The position numbers were made by a program, and so were the translations under genes. From contig JAUMIR010000001.1 of assembly GCA_030847615.1 (NCBI GenBank), positions 264,553,187 through 264,617,186 of the forward strand: 64,000 nt of DNA, in the 5' to 3' direction. Of this stretch, positions 1-11,261 are shown one piece after another. The stretch's first letter is position 1. Each line of letters starts with the position of its first letter. The notes beneath the pieces were generated by a model. It was not told the DNA's origin. It saw only the letters and a list, made by a program, of their open reading frames with translations, and ran no database searches. The DNA comes from Gambelia wislizenii (taxonomy: Eukaryota > Chordata > Lepidosauria > Squamata > Crotaphytidae).

Positions 1-573
1 GCCATGGATGTGTTTGGTTGGGAGAGTGGCAGTGGCAGACCTGAGGAGAAGGGGGCCAACAGCAATGAAGCAGTGTAGATTCAGCCATTGGCCAGGGTAC
101 ATGTGTGGATGTTGATACGATGCAACTTCGGCATAAACCAAGAAGGGTGGTGCTAACAGGATGAATCCAGGGTGGCTCTGGGACAGAGTAATCTGAATTC
201 CATCTGGATTTTTGACCCAGTGTAGACATGACCTAACAAGCCGCTTCTTTGAAAATTGTCCACTGAAAAACATCCAGAATGAATTTTTCTTGTACATTGG
301 CTATCTTTAAGAACAGGTAGAATGGGCTAAAGTTTAACCAGCATGTTCTTTCCTTTCATGGATGCAGAATGGGGTAAGGAAATCTTCACCTGCTGGATTT
401 CAGTCTTCTGTGCAGCTGTTATGGGCTGAAAAGCCCAACCTGGGGGGAAATGAACTAACCCTACCTAGCTAGTTGCCATCTGTTGCCTGAAGTAGGCTTG
501 GTAAATGTGCAGAACACAAAATCAGTGTTGCCCAGCATATAATTGGTGGTGATTGTGTGAAAGGAAGCCTCAG
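1..573. other. No recognisable feature
   Basis: I see no open frame of note, no target duplication and no repeat family that recurs elsewhere in the window. Confidence 0.4.
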
Positions 574-682
574 AGCAGTCTTCCCCAACCTGAACCTGCC
601 AGAAATGTCAGACTACACCGCCCCTACATTACTATGAGATGATGGGAATTGTATTCCAACACATCTGATGGGGAAGGCTGCC
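574..682. mobile_element. Small hAT-like MITE remnant
   Basis: The segment starts TCTTCCCCAACCT and ends with the rough inverse GATGGGGAAGGCTG. Between them is a degenerate 'actacaactcccatcatc'-type core. That core and edge combination resembles a common reptile MITE; the superfamily assignment is from general knowledge and no target duplication is visible. Confidence 0.35.
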
Positions 683-689
683 TTAGAGT

Positions 690-2277
690 ATGTCCAAACC
701 CCACTATTTGGGGGATAGGATAGAGAAAGTGTCATACTACACAATTTGTCATGCTCCGCCAAGTCTAGCCCAAGACACTTGGCTGCCTGAGGTGAAAAGG
801 GCATCTCCTCCCATTGCATGTAGAAAGTATGGCTGGACTGTCAATTGGATCTTTCATCAACCTACTGGTAGTGCAGAGGGACAGGATATCATGCCCTCCA
901 ACTATCCCAATTTGGCAGGTATAGTCTGGATTAATCCTTTGGCATTCTACTTTTTCAGCTGCTTTTAAAATGTCCCAGTTGTTGGACATTATCAGACTAG
1001 CATCTTAAAACGCTGTAATTCTGTGCTTGAAGAAAGTGGAAACATAGTGGCATGATTACAGTAATTATCACACCTTGCCGTAATTGCGCAATACCACTGC
1101 CACAGAATTATTGCATAACCACCACTAGCAATTTAAGACAGGATTGAAGCTCACACTATAGTAACACTTGTCATTGCATTGCCTTTTAATGACAGATTAT
1201 TAATGCCTCGTGCTGGCTGGTGAATGTGTCTTTAAGATAAATTTCCCCCACTCCTGCAATTCTGCATGGGCAAGATTTCAGCTGTTCTCTCAAGAAGATG
1301 TGACTTTGCTCTAAAACATTAAAAATAAATAAATAATCAAAGAACCTCACAAATAAACACTTCAACAAACATAAAAAGGTATCAATAAAAGGTGACAGTT
1401 GATTAAAAAAGTGTCCTCTAGGTTCTCTTCATGTTTTCCCCCAAAAGTTTAATTATGTGTTCTCATTGGGAAAGGGGAGGGGGAGAAGAGAACCACCCAT
1501 TCACCCTGGAATCACGTGATTACAACAGGATGTGATTATTGCACTCCATGAAAAGAGTATTGAGGGCTATTGATGGATTTTGCCCATTAATTAACAGTGG
1601 CACCTGATGGACAAGTGGAGCACCAACTGAGCATGGGAGGACTACGATGTGTGATAACAGGAACCCATTTATGCTACTATCCCATCATAAAAGTACAATT
1701 ACAGCCTTGTGTGATAACGTCTGTGGTCTCCTGCTCCCAATTTTCCCCTTTTGCTCAGCTTACTTCAGTTGCTAAAAACTGTTCAAAGAGGAGAGGAAGG
1801 AGAGGTATCTTGTCTTCTCCAGTAGATCAGGCAAAAGCAAGCTGCTGCAACCTCTCCTAGCTTGTCTCCCCCCGCCCCATGAATAACTTTTGCCATCTTG
1901 ACCAGACTCTGATGTTGCTTGGCCACATGTTTTCATCACAGGCTTTCGTCTGTGAAATGTTGGAGGGTGTGGCATACACCACCTCATCTGAAGGCAGCAG
2001 GGTTGAGTAGTGAGTGCAAGGCAGGCCTCGTAGTACGCAGCTCTTTCCTCCCAGTCTCTGCTGCCTGAAGCAGCCATTTTGCCTAATGAAGCAGCCCATG
2101 CTCCAAGCAGTTTGGGGCTAAAGGTTTGCAGAGCAGAGACCCACCATTCCTAAGTGCACTGATGTCATCACATTCAGTTTGCAGGGATTTGCTGGCATGA
2201 GTGGTACCTGCCATTTCCTTTGCTATTTTCCTGTCAGGTCAGAGCTGCAACAGCAACAAGGGAGGAAGAAAAAAGTA
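690..2277. other. Mostly unrecognised DNA with one short dispersed-repeat hit
   Basis: Positions about 887-985 (CCCAATTTGGCAGG ... AAAATGTCCCAGTTG) match an unclassified repeat also present at 36395-36565 (+) and 54355-54530 (-). About 1890-2010 shares phrases with 37425-37500 ('gccatcttga..ctgatgttgct'). The rest shows nothing I can classify, and the short open frames lack similarity to known proteins. Confidence 0.3.
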
Positions 2278-2407
2278 GAGCTTGGTCAAGTTATTTTTTA
2301 GACTACAGGTCCCAGAATCCTCCCAGCCAGCATGGCCAATGGCTAGAGGATTCAATGACTAGAGGATTCTTGGAGCTGTAGTTCAAAGAGGTAACTTTGC
2401 CAAGCTC
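2278..2407. mobile_element. 130 bp MITE with terminal inverted repeats
   Basis: It begins GAGCTTGGTCAAGTTA and ends TAACTTTGCCAAGCTC, inverse of each other with few mismatches. The interior is partly self-complementary, with 'ctacaggtcccagaatcct' facing 'aggattcttggagctgtag'. Degraded relatives of this core lie at 20305-20405 and 23469-23573. No coding capacity. Confidence 0.55.
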
Positions 2408-2904
2408 TCCTCCCTTCTGATGCTGCAAGCATCACCTGGTGGGTAAGGAGATACTACAGGAAGAAACCTAAAAGACCCACCACTATCCTACCTCAGATGC
2501 ACAAATCTCGCTGGTGTTTGGACAGAACCTTTTAGACGTCCCTTAAACCAAACCCAGTCAGTTGAGGCTGAATGTATGGGCAAACCACTGCATTTTCCTT
2601 TAACTCTTTGACTTTCTGCAGCACTCAGTTCCCAATAGTCATGAAAAAATGAAGAACAGGTAAAACTAGATGTCAGCTGTGACGTGAACCAGAGTTGTCT
2701 TGTCTCTGAGGAGGAAAAAGAGAGGTTTCTTTTAAAACAGCCTTGTTTGATGACTAAGGCATTCTCTGAAAATACAAAAGGCCCTGTGATGTGCCTGGAT
2801 GAGCCAGACCTTTATGGATGTTTACAGTGGTGATTCATCGAGGGACTGGCTCCTAGTGTGAATTTCTTTAAATAGATAAAATCAAAGGGGTTTTGAAATC
2901 TTGC

Positions 2905-3116
2905 AGGACATCTAAACGACACAGATAATCCAGTTTGAAAGTGGATTATTTGCATGGCTCCTTCTTATTGAACCCTGGGATTTGTAGTGTGGTGAAGCCC
3001 CAGCACTCTGGCAGAGAAGGCTAAAAACCTTATAAAACTACAAACCCCAGGATTCCATAGGAAGGCACCATGGCAAATAATCCACTTTCAAACTGGATTA
3101 TTTGTGTCGTGGGGAT
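2905..3116. mobile_element. ~210 bp palindromic MITE
   Basis: The arms CGACACAGATAATCCAG (2918) and CTGGATTATTTGTGTCG (ending 3109) are inverse. Self-complementarity continues inward through AAAGTGGATTATTTGC/GCAAATAATCCACTTT to an 'aaccctgggatttgtag' core. The outer edges (GGACATCTAAA and GGGGATTCCC) have diverged, so the exact ends and target duplication are unclear. Harbinger-like is a guess. Confidence 0.55.
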
Positions 3117-3270
3117 TCCCCCTAATTGTTTAAGTGTTCCAAAAGATTCCAAAAGTGTTCCAAAAGATTATTGGGTATAATCTGTGATAAATAACTGTGA
3201 TTTGCAGCTATGCTGTAGCGTGGCTCTTTCTCCCCATCTAGCTTGGCTCCTTTCTATGCCCATATTGCTC

Positions 3271-3480
3271 CTCTTATGTGAACTAGGGCTTGGGAGATCC
3301 AGGTTCATGACCTTACTGACCAACACAACTCACGGGGTGACCTTGAACTGGTCACTTTTTCTCTCAGCCTGACTGACCTCATAGGGATGCTGTGAGCAAA
3401 ACTGGAATGGAGGAGAGCCATATATGCCATCCTGAACTCATTAGGGAAAAGGCATGATATAAATGTAACTAATAAATGCA
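3271..3480 (+). mobile_element. MIR-like tRNA-SINE remnant
   Basis: The order of blocks is SINE-like: a degenerate box B region ('ccaggttcatgacc'), 'gggtgaccttgaactggtcac', 'ctcagcctgactgacctcatagggatgctgtgagcaaaa' (the latter like the MIR core), then a tail 'aggcatgatataaatgtaa'. Heavily mutated, hence old. Confidence 0.45.
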
Positions 3481-3489
3481 TAATGGCAT

Positions 3490-3693
3490 TAAAATACCCT
3501 GAAGGCACCAGATCCCATTTGTTCTTGGAAATTAAGCAGGGTCAGTCCTAGTTAGTACTTGGATGGGAGGCTGCCAATGAATACTAGGTGCTGTACACAG
3601 CATTTTAGAGGAAGGAACTGGCAAAACCACCTCTGAGGATTCCTTGCATAAGAAAACCCCTATGAAATTCATGGGGTCACCATAAATAGTAAT
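3490..3693 (+). mobile_element. 5S rRNA-derived SINE
   Basis: The head is a clear 5S rRNA relic: TTAAGCAGGGTCAGTCC, then GTTAGTACTTGGATGGGAGG, then GAATACTAGGTGCTGTA, covering the internal promoter region. The body ('gaggaaggaactggcaaaaccacctctga') and tail ('atggggtcaccataa') match four other copies in the window, and the tail is of BovB type. It is a retroposon, not a 5S gene. Confidence 0.75.
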
Positions 3694-3817
3694 AGAGGGG
3701 TATAGCCTATTTCAGAGAAACAGATCAAACAGGTAAGGAGGAGGAATCATAGAATCATAGAATTGTAGAGTTGGAAGAGACCACAAGGCTCATCCAGTCC
3801 AACCCCCTGCCATTCAG

Positions 3818-4186
3818 GAATAATAATAATAATAATTATTATTCTTTATACCCCGCCCCTCTGTTAAAACAATCGGGGCGGCTTACAAAAATTAAAATAC
3901 AATACAGATAAAATCCCCAAACACCCCCCACCCCCACCCTCCCCCATAAAAAAATATTAAACAATTATAAATTAAAACCAACTGATCTAAAATCACATGT
4001 AAAAACAATGAATACAATAAAATACAATAAATGGCCAGCGGCCTAAAAGAAGCCAGGATCCCCTGAGTCCGGGATCTAATTAGGAAAGGCCTGCTGAAAG
4101 AGATCCATCTTTAGTGCTTTTTTAAAGCTACTCAGGCTTGTTATCTGACAGATCTTGTTCGGCAGGTCATTCCACAATTTGGGGGA
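3818..4186 (-). mobile_element. L2-like LINE 3' end inserted in CR1
   Basis: Read on the minus strand it encodes a short RT C-terminus (WNDLPNKICQI followed by TSLSSFKKALKMDLF) and a 3' UTR. It ends in 'gtaagccgcccc..gggcggggtataaa' and an (ATT)n-type tail. The clade (L2 or a relative) is inferred from that C-terminal phrase. The last ~50 bases closely match the 3' end of the tRNA-SINEs in this window, as expected if one LINE mobilises both. Confidence 0.6.
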
Positions 4187-4438
4187 AATTATGATCAAAG
4201 CATCTCTGACAGATGGCCATCCAGCCTCTGTTTAAAGACCTCCAAGGAAGGAGACCTCAACACGCTCTGAGGTAGTGTGTTCCATTGCTGAACAGCTCTT
4301 ACTGTCAGAAAGTTCCTCCTAATGTTGAGCTGGAATCTCTGTTCCTGGAACTTGCATCCATTGCTCCGTGTTCTAGTCTCTGGAGCAGCAGAAAACAAGA
4401 TTGCTCCATCCTCAATGTGACACCCCTTCAAATACTTA

Positions 4439-4662
4439 GGAGATTTTCAGACTACACTATTATAGTGTTACTATTCCACTTTAACTGCTCTGGCTGCCTC
4501 CTGTGGAATTCTGGGATTTGTAGTTTAGTGAGGCCTAAGAGCTCTCTGGTGGAGAGTTGCAAATGCCCCTCCCTAAACTGCAAATCCCAGGATTCAACAG
4601 GAGGCAGCCATAGCAAATATAGTGGAATAGTAACACTATAACAGTGTTGTCTGAAAATCTAG
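4439..4662. mobile_element. MITE family B copy 1 (224 bp), TSD TTA
   Basis: Termini are GGAGATTTTCAGAC and GTCTGAAAATCTAG, flanked by TTA on both sides (4436-4438 and 4663-4665). It sits in CR1 sequence whose unoccupied form (AAATACTTAAACAGGG) is present at about 14135. The interior is a long imperfect palindrome ending in ACTATTATAGTG-type blocks. A 3 bp TWA duplication is typical of PIF/Harbinger elements. Confidence 0.85.
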
Positions 4663-4902
4663 TTAAACAGGGCTATCATATCGCCCCTTAACCATTTTTT
4701 TTCCAAGCTAAACATACCCAGCTCCCTAATTTATATCCCATCTTTTTGCCAAAATTGGTGCACAAAGCAACAATAATTTAGAAGCAGTTCAGAAGGAAAA
4801 TTTTAATTAAAAGAGCTCAGAGTTACACCTGCTGATTCATGTAACCCAATCGGAATCTTGATCTAAATAAACTGCATACCATTTGCAAAGTGGCTTATAC
4901 TA

Positions 4903-5314
4903 TATAGCTAGTGGGAGTAACATTATATGTCAAGGATGTTTACACCTGTGAAGAGATCCATGACTTAAATTCTGAAAGCCAGGTTGGGAGCACCTGGGTA
5001 AAAATTAAAGGGAAAAAAACAACAGGGATCTCATTGTGGGGGTTTACTATATACCCCGTCCCAAGCCAGACTGAAGACTTGGGTGAGGCCTTCCTGGGAC
5101 AGATGACCAAACATTCAGAAAGGAGAGATGGGAGATTTCAACTATTCTGATATTTGTTTGAAGTCAAACTCTGCCAAGAATATAAAATCCAACAAATTCC
5201 TCACTTTGCCTTGTAGAGAATTTCATTGTCCAGAAAGTGGTAGAGGCAACAAGGGGATCAGTTATTTCAGACTTGATTCTAACCAACAGTGATGATCAGA
5301 TTGGCTATGCTGGC
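4903..5314 (+). mobile_element. CR1 ORF2 endonuclease fragment
   Basis: The frame 4911-5150 (79 aa) aligns by eye with the endonuclease part of the CR1 at 13817-17535: TLYVKDVYTCEEIHDLNSES versus LYVRDIYTSEVIHDINTGS, then TEDLGEAFLGQMTKHSERRD. Similarity continues out of frame to about 5300 ('caaggggatcagttatttcagacttgattctaacc'). It is a 5'- and 3'-truncated pseudogene piece; the palindromic MITE follows directly. Confidence 0.8.
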
Positions 5315-5317
5315 TAA

Positions 5318-5648
5318 GGAGATTTTCAGACAGGCAAAAATCGCTCCTTGCCGCGCGAGCAGCCTCCCGAAACTGCTGCGCGGCAAGGGTCTTCTTCGGA
5401 CGACGCTGTGCCTCTGGCGAAACCGTCCGTGTCACTTCCGTGAAGCTTGGGACGGCTCCGCGTCATATTTCAAGCACGGAAGCTGCCCGTGCTTGAAATA
5501 TGACGCGAAGCCGTCCCAAGCTTCACGGAAGTGACACGGACGGTTTCGCCAGAGGCACAGCGTCGTCCGAAGAAGACCCTTGCCGCGCAGCAGTTTCGGG
5601 AGGCTGCTCGCGCGGCAAGGAGCGATTTTTGCCTGTCTGAAAATCTCC
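5318..5648. mobile_element. MITE family B copy 2: 331 bp near-perfect palindrome, TSD TAA
   Basis: Termini GGAGATTTTCAGACAGGC and GCCTGTCTGAAAATCTCC lie between TAA duplications (5315-5317, 5649-5651). The two arms of about 160 bp match along their length with one mismatch that I can find (GGCTCCGCGTC against GGCTTCGCGTC), around a short loop near 5480. The arms are GC-rich against AT-rich surroundings. The two short open frames across it have no protein similarity and are incidental. Confidence 0.9.
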
Positions 5649-5651
5649 TAA

Positions 5652-5712
5652 GGCTGCTGGGAGTTGCAGTCCAACAACATCTGGAGGGCTACAGAATTCC
5701 CACCCCTGTACT
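5652..5712. mobile_element. Fragment of a common hAT-like MITE
   Basis: 'gctgggagttgcagtccaac' followed by 'aacatctggagggctac' and 'cccacccctgta' is one arm of a widespread reptile MITE. The other arm is absent. Confidence 0.45.
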
Positions 5713-5720
5713 ACAATGAT

Positions 5721-7055
5721 ATCAGCACCGGTCGTAACTAGGATGATTAATCCACACAGAAACCAAAGATGGTTGTAGATGGTGTGAGATCAGAACTCCT
5801 TTGACTAAGTAGATAGGGGGTGGTGAGACTATTTCTTCCTGTACAAGGAAGAATATGGGCTAAATTTCTGTTTCGATTTGTTAAATCCCCTGCCTCAAAT
5901 TCTGTCTCTGAAGCTTATATGAGAATAATGGTACAGCGTGACTGATATATTTGAAGAAATGTGGATTGTTGGCTCTGAGGCATGTGGGAAGAAAGCACCT
6001 GGTTTCATCTGAAGCAAACAATAAAAAAAGTCCTTTCTGTGTGCATGAGAGAGAGAGCTATCTGCAGAAAAAATGGCAATAGTCTGTATAACGGACAGGA
6101 TGTGTGCGTTTGTTGGAAAAACTCAGGGACCAGTGGGTGAAAGCCAGGACACGTAGCTTTGAAGCAGAATGTATTATAATGAAGCCCAGGAAGTAGGTTT
6201 TGCCTTCTGGTCAAGAACAACGCAACTTGGGGAAGCAGAACCTCTTAAAGCATGGAATGTTAAGCTTGAATGTTAATTTGATGATGTTAAACATTTAGAT
6301 TGGGAAATTAATTCATTGCCACTGACACTAAAATCATTTAAATTCAATTAGTTGAAATTATCATTAATTCACTCTGCAGCTAACATAATTTCGAGGGCAG
6401 ACCATTTGATTTCCAGAGAATGGCATGGAGACTGAAAGCATAAGGGCATATTTTGTTATTGGTCCCTTCAAAAATTCTTTTTATCATTTCAAGTTGCCTT
6501 CCTCCAACCTGGATTTTCCCCCAGATGGCTTACAAAACCCATAAGATTATTGCCTAGGAATGATGAGAGTCCAGCTAATATTGAAAAAACCAGATGAGGA
6601 AATGCTGTCATATAACAAAGGATCTAATTTTTCAATCTGCTCAGGTAAGTTTTTTCACTGTTCTGCATTTCTTTTCCCTTCTTTCTACCACTTCCCACTC
6701 TCACCAACATGCTCAGTGTTCACTTACTCTTCAAACCCCTTGGGTTCCCGCCCCCCGCCAAAAAAGCTTAATAAAGTGTGGTGTTAAATGTTAATAACAA
6801 AATTTTATTAATTTCAGCTAGAGAACACAGACCCCCTGCAACTGCAGCAATATGTAGTTGGCTACAAAGGTCAATTAATGGTTTAAAAATAAAGATTTCT
6901 TAATCAGAAATATTTTTGATGCCTCTGAGTATGTGCAGATCAATTTCCTGCCAAACTGAATCACTGCATATTCTCTGTGTCTCCACTCACAATGAAGAAA
7001 CATAAACTTGCAATCATCAGTTTTGCTCATTTAACTTAATGGTACTTATTTCTGT
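5721..7055. other. No classifiable feature
   Basis: AT-rich sequence. The open frames at 6005-6220 and 6560-6794 have no recognisable family or exon signals. I see no repeat shared with the rest of the window. Confidence 0.35.
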
Positions 7056-7747
7056 GGAAGACTTCACAAAAGAGTCTAGAGTAATAAACACCTGAGGCGA
7101 AGTACAAAAATCAGTGTGTATATAGCCATTGTACTGTCTATTCTCCTTTACGGGTCTGAAACATGGGTCACCTATCGCCACCACCTACGACTCCTCGAAC
7201 ACTTTCATCAGCGCTGTATATGCACAATCCTAAATATATACTGGACTGACTATGTGACAAATGTTGCTGTCCTTGAGCAAGCAGGGATCACCAGCATTGA
7301 GGCCATGATATTGAGAACACAGCTGCGCTGGGCAGGGCACGTTTCTAGGATGGAGGACCATCACCTCCCAAAAATAGTACTCTACGGTGAACTCGCCACG
7401 GGTAAGCGTAAGATGGGCGCTCCAAAAAAGTGATACAAGGACTCCCCGAAACAATATCTCAGGCTCAGCCAAAATGATCACCAACAATGGTCCGCCTTGG
7501 CCTCACATAGGGAGGCATGGAGACACACTATCCACAATGCTGCAGCCTTATTTGAAAACTCACGCCGAACAAGTCTTGAAGAGAAACGACAACGCAGAAG
7601 GAATCACAACCCAGAAACATCACCCAAGGAGACCTTCTGCTGTGCTTTCCGCAACCGGACTTGTTTATCTCGGATTGGCTTTTTAGTCATAAACGCGCTT
7701 GCAGAAAGCGCGGGATGAATCCTTCCTGAATCTTCGTTTGCGAAGAA

Positions 7748-7751
<4 letters not shown>
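7056..7751 (+). mobile_element. RTE-like LINE 3' end (RT C-terminus)
   Basis: The frame 7116-7433 encodes SILLYGSETWVTYRHHLRLL ... TQLRWAGHVSRMEDHHLPK, the post-RT region of a non-LTR retrotransposon. It matches the longer copy at 45440-47770 almost base for base. A stop at the end of that frame (KK*) and a following shift break it before the C-terminal zinc-binding block. Clade is uncertain; RTE-like is inferred from the domain phrases. Confidence 0.75.

Positions 7752-7789
<38 letters not shown>
7752..7789. repeat. (GA)n microsatellite at LINE 3' end
   Basis: About 19 uninterrupted GA units directly follow the RTE-like 3' terminus (GAAGAAAAGTCAGAGAG), so the array probably grew from the element's own tail. 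Confidence 0.9.
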
Positions 7790-7791
<2 letters not shown>

Positions 7792-8070
7792 AATTTCTGA
7801 GTAGATTTCTTTCTTTCATTCAGAAAAAAAAAGACATAGGCAGGAATGAGAGGACATGTATTTACCTAGCTGTAGTTTTTGGCTCCAAGTTCTAACCCTA
7901 CCAAACTCCTAAAGTGTATTTTCTACTGAAGATGGAGATGGGCAGAATGGGAAAGGGGGTGGTGTGGGTGTGTGGAGGAACTGGGAAGGTAAGAAAAATG
8001 TTTCATTTGCTGATCAAAGTGTCTATCACCATGTGAGCAATAATAAACATACTAAAAATTATAAATGAGT

Positions 8071-8497
8071 TAGAATCATAGAGTTGGAAGAGACCTTGAG
8101 GGCATCCAGTCCAACCCCCTGCCATGCAGGAATACACAATCAAATCATTTCTGACAGATGGCCATCCAGCCTCTGTTTAAAAACCTCCAAAGGAGACTCC
8201 ACTGCACTACGAGGCAGTGTATTCCACTGCCAAACAACTCTTACTGTCAGGAAGTTCTTCCTAATGTTTAGGTGGAATCTCTTTTCCTGTAGTTTGAATC
8301 TATTGCTCCATGTCCTTGTCTCTGGAGCAGCAGAAAACAAGCCTGCTCCATCCTCAGTATGACATCCCTTAAAATACTTAAACATGGCTATCATGTCCCC
8401 TCTCAACCTTCTTTTCTCTATACTAAACATGCCCAGCTCCCTAAGGTGCTCCTCATAGGGCATGGCTTCCAGACCTCCCACCATCCTGGTCACTTTA
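8071..8497 (-). mobile_element. CR1 LINE 3' fragment
   Basis: The CR1 3' terminal block (AGAATCATAGAGTTGGAAGA) starts the segment. The minus-strand frame 8140-8541 encodes the conserved C-terminal ORF2 stretch (MPYEEHLRELGMFSIEKRRL ... NIRKNFLTVRVVWQWNTLP). It is truncated about 420 bp from the 3' end. Only a few differences separate it from the 13817-17535 copy in this region. Confidence 0.85.
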
Positions 8498-9438
8498 TGG
8501 TAGCTTACCCTGAAATTATAACAGTATACAATGAAAACCATAATAAAATAAATAGATGCAAATTAAAGTGAACCATAGTACTTTCTTCACCCCCTAGAAA
8601 GACTACCAACTTCCAGGCCAGGCAGCTGTGGAGAGGGGATACCAGTCTTTCAGGCCTAAAGGGCTTGACATTCTTAAAGGGTCATGGCTGCCTGAAAGCT
8701 AAGAACCCCACCCTGCTGCAGCCTATTCCATTCTAGAACAGGATTCACTTTTTTCTTCCTTTCTGCTCTTCTTCAATTGCTCCACAATCTCAGCTCTTCA
8801 ATTACCTTCCAGCTCTTATGCTGGCTTTCCAGAAGTTGAGAATCTCTCTCTCTACCCACTTAAAAATATCCATGATAAAGCAAGCAGCTTAGCTTGCCTA
8901 GCAAAATTTTCAATGTGATGCATTTATTTCAGTTCTAATCCTTTTTTCTTCCTGTCTCCTGAATGTGCCAGAGGGAGGGTTATCCAGCCTAACAAATTCA
9001 AATATTCTATGACAATTAACTAAAAATATTTGCAATTAACTTCATCATTGACCAGGGAGTCCCATGAGTCAAGCCATGTTTGAAGTAGGGGAATTCTAAT
9101 GAGGACTAATGAAATCAGTTACTAACTAGCTATTTCCAAGCTCTGTGCATACCAATTTTATTCTATACGGAATTCAGAGTCTCATTAAGGTCAGTTAACA
9201 ATATTGGAATGTTAAGACACAGGGCCGGCCCTGCTATTAGGAAAAGTTAGGCATTTGACCAATGCTGCTGCTCTTGGGAGCAACAGCAAGTATGGAGAGC
9301 AGAATGACCAGGATCCAAAGGTGCACTTCTGCTGACTCCCACTGCACCAGAATTAGCAGTTTCTATTCCATATGCACTTCACCTGAGCCGTCTTAAAAAC
9401 TGCAATGAAAGGTTTTCCATAGAAGTTAGAATCAAGTA
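8498..9438. other. Unclassified, with a short dispersed-repeat piece near 9220
   Basis: Positions about 9220-9300 begin CAGGGCCGGCCCTGCTATTA, an edge also seen in degraded form at 36865-36950 and known to me as part of a common squamate hAT-like repeat. Nothing else is recognisable. Confidence 0.3.
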
Positions 9439-9672
9439 CAGTTGTCCCTCCACATTCATGGATTTGGCATTCACGGATTTAAGTATTCATGGCTTGAAAA
9501 TATTCTTTAAAAAAAAATAATAATCCAAAAAGCAAACCTTGATTTTGCCATCTTATATAAGGGACACCATTTTGCTATGCCATTGCATATCATGGGACTT
9601 GAGTATTCACAGATTTGGGTATTCATGGGGGGGTCCTGGAACCAAGCCCCAGTGAATGTGAAGGGACAACTG
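9439..9672. mobile_element. TA-flanked Tigger-like transposon, 234 bp
   Basis: Starts CAGTTGTCCCTCCACATTCA and ends GTGAATGTGAAGGGACAACTG, near-perfect inverted termini with TA on both sides (9437-9438, 9673-9674). This is the signature of a Tc1/mariner-pogo (Tigger-like) non-autonomous element. It is a sister copy of 24073-24257. Confidence 0.85.
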
Positions 9673-9864
9673 TAATGTGGAAGAAAAGGAGCCAGCATTT
9701 GACTCTACTTTAATTCCTTCCTGGCAGGGCTTTGGGCATGATGGAACCTCCCATACTGGAGTGCTCACTTCTCTGCTCCCTCCTTTAGGATTGGAATCTA
9801 GCTCATTAACACACGTTTATGATGAGAGACTTTTTAGATTAACAATGGAACTTTATTCATTCTG

Positions 9865-11013
9865 GGTGCCAGTTACACGACAAAAATTGTCGTGGTGCTT
9901 ACCGTGACTTTGTGATCACGAATCCGTCCCTCGCTGTTTATACAATTTATGTCACTAATCTGGATATCCCGGGTGGTCCCATGACTGATATGTACCCCAA
10001 AGTACCGGGGTTTTTTTAGGTTTTAGGGTTTTGTTTTGTTTTGTTTTGTTTTGTTGGCTGTCAATCAAGGATGCGATTACTTGTGTTTTCACAACCTCGG
10101 TGACGCACTTCCTTTAGAGTTCCACGCCACGAGCGATGCTATTGGCTGGCTGGGGGGGGGAAGAGAGAGGGGGCAGAGGTTTGGTATTCCCCTTGCTTCT
10201 TTAAAATGTTAACCCTTCAAGCAGTGGCAGAAAGCAGATTTTTGCTCAGACGCAGGAACGAACGAGTGCTTTCCGTTTGAAATCAAGCTGAGTGCTGTCC
10301 TGTTGAAATCAAGCCGCTTGGGTTTCCCCTTGCCTCTTTAAAATGTTAACCCTTACAGCAGAGATTTAGCTGCAGAGTTTAGGTTTCAAGCCAGCTACAG
10401 ACAGGCGTTTTGAAAGACACAGACACAGAGAGGGGGAATTAAAGGGTGTTCATTCGCTCAGAGGCTGGAATATTTTACTGTGCCCGTTCAGACCCAGGGA
10501 GGTGATCAAGGCAGGGGATGAATGGGCGACCCTCTGCCCACCACGATCTCTCTGTAACATGCAGTTGAGGAAAAGGTAAAGCTGAAGGGTTTGCAGTGTA
10601 GAAAACCATTTAAAAAGGTGATTGAGTACACGCGCATGCGCACACACACACATCAACCTTCGTGCAGCTGGAAGGGATGCCTTTGTTTTTAGCTGGTGAG
10701 GCTGGATCTGTTGAATGGGTGACTGACCCCTCCTTTTCTGGTCGCTGATCTCTAAGCCCACCCCCAATCACCATTTCCGGCCATCCCCTAGTACCGAGAT
10801 ATTTTGTCCCAGGCTGTTTACATTTCCGATTTTCCGAATCCTCTAGTGACTTTTTTAAAAACCGGCACAAACCGCGGGACTGGAAGTCCCGCAGGTTGAG
10901 GGATAAAAGGTGGCCCCCCTTCTGAAAAACACGTAGCCAACCCGATGTACGTGTAAACTGCCAGGGATCGACATGAATTCTTCCCGGGACATTTTCATCG
11001 TGTAAATGGCACC
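9865..11013. mobile_element. Family E element copy 1 (1149 bp), TSD CTG
   Basis: Starts GGTGCCAGTTACACGACAA and ends CGTGTAAATGGCACC, with CTG at both flanks (9862-9864, 11014-11016). The interior shares two long blocks with copies at 27344 and 30119: 'caatcaaggatgcgattact' and 'cgcacgaaggttgatgtg'-type sequence. Its orientation is opposite to the other two. The 190-codon minus frame 10610-11182 crosses the right terminus and is therefore not an intact element gene. CWG duplications suit PIF/Harbinger. Confidence 0.8.
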
Positions 11014-11261
11014 CTGATGTGCAGGGGAAGGTGGTTGTTTGTCCCACCCACACCCACCCCAAATAGTAGAAGAAAAGGCTTATTGAGAGGTTTGGGGAAA
11101 GAACTGAGTTTCTATTCAAAGAGCTGGATTCTCTTGAAAAATCTGAAAATAATCTCCATTGTGAGTGAATTAGACATTGCATAAATACATCACTGAGTTT
11201 TAGAATGCCATCCAGTTAGGCTGAGTGGTAGAAGTTTCCATTCTCCTATGAGGGAAATGTT

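Larger units (their letters stand above)
3747..4720 (-). mobile_element. CR1 LINE 3' fragment, interrupted twice
   Basis: The 3' end carries the CR1 terminal repeat (GAATCATAGAATCATAGAAT at 3747), and the body encodes the end of ORF2 on the minus strand (about 4195-4431, 78 aa). CR1 sequence occupies 3747-3817, 4187-4438 and 4663-4720. The gaps are an L2-like LINE end (3818-4186) and a MITE (4439-4662). The larger CR1 at 13817-17535 gives the uninterrupted sequence for both junctions. Confidence 0.85.

Noticed and set aside
10610..11182. 190-codon minus-strand frame in family E copy 1
   Set aside because: It extends past the element's right terminus and is not kept in copies 2 and 3.
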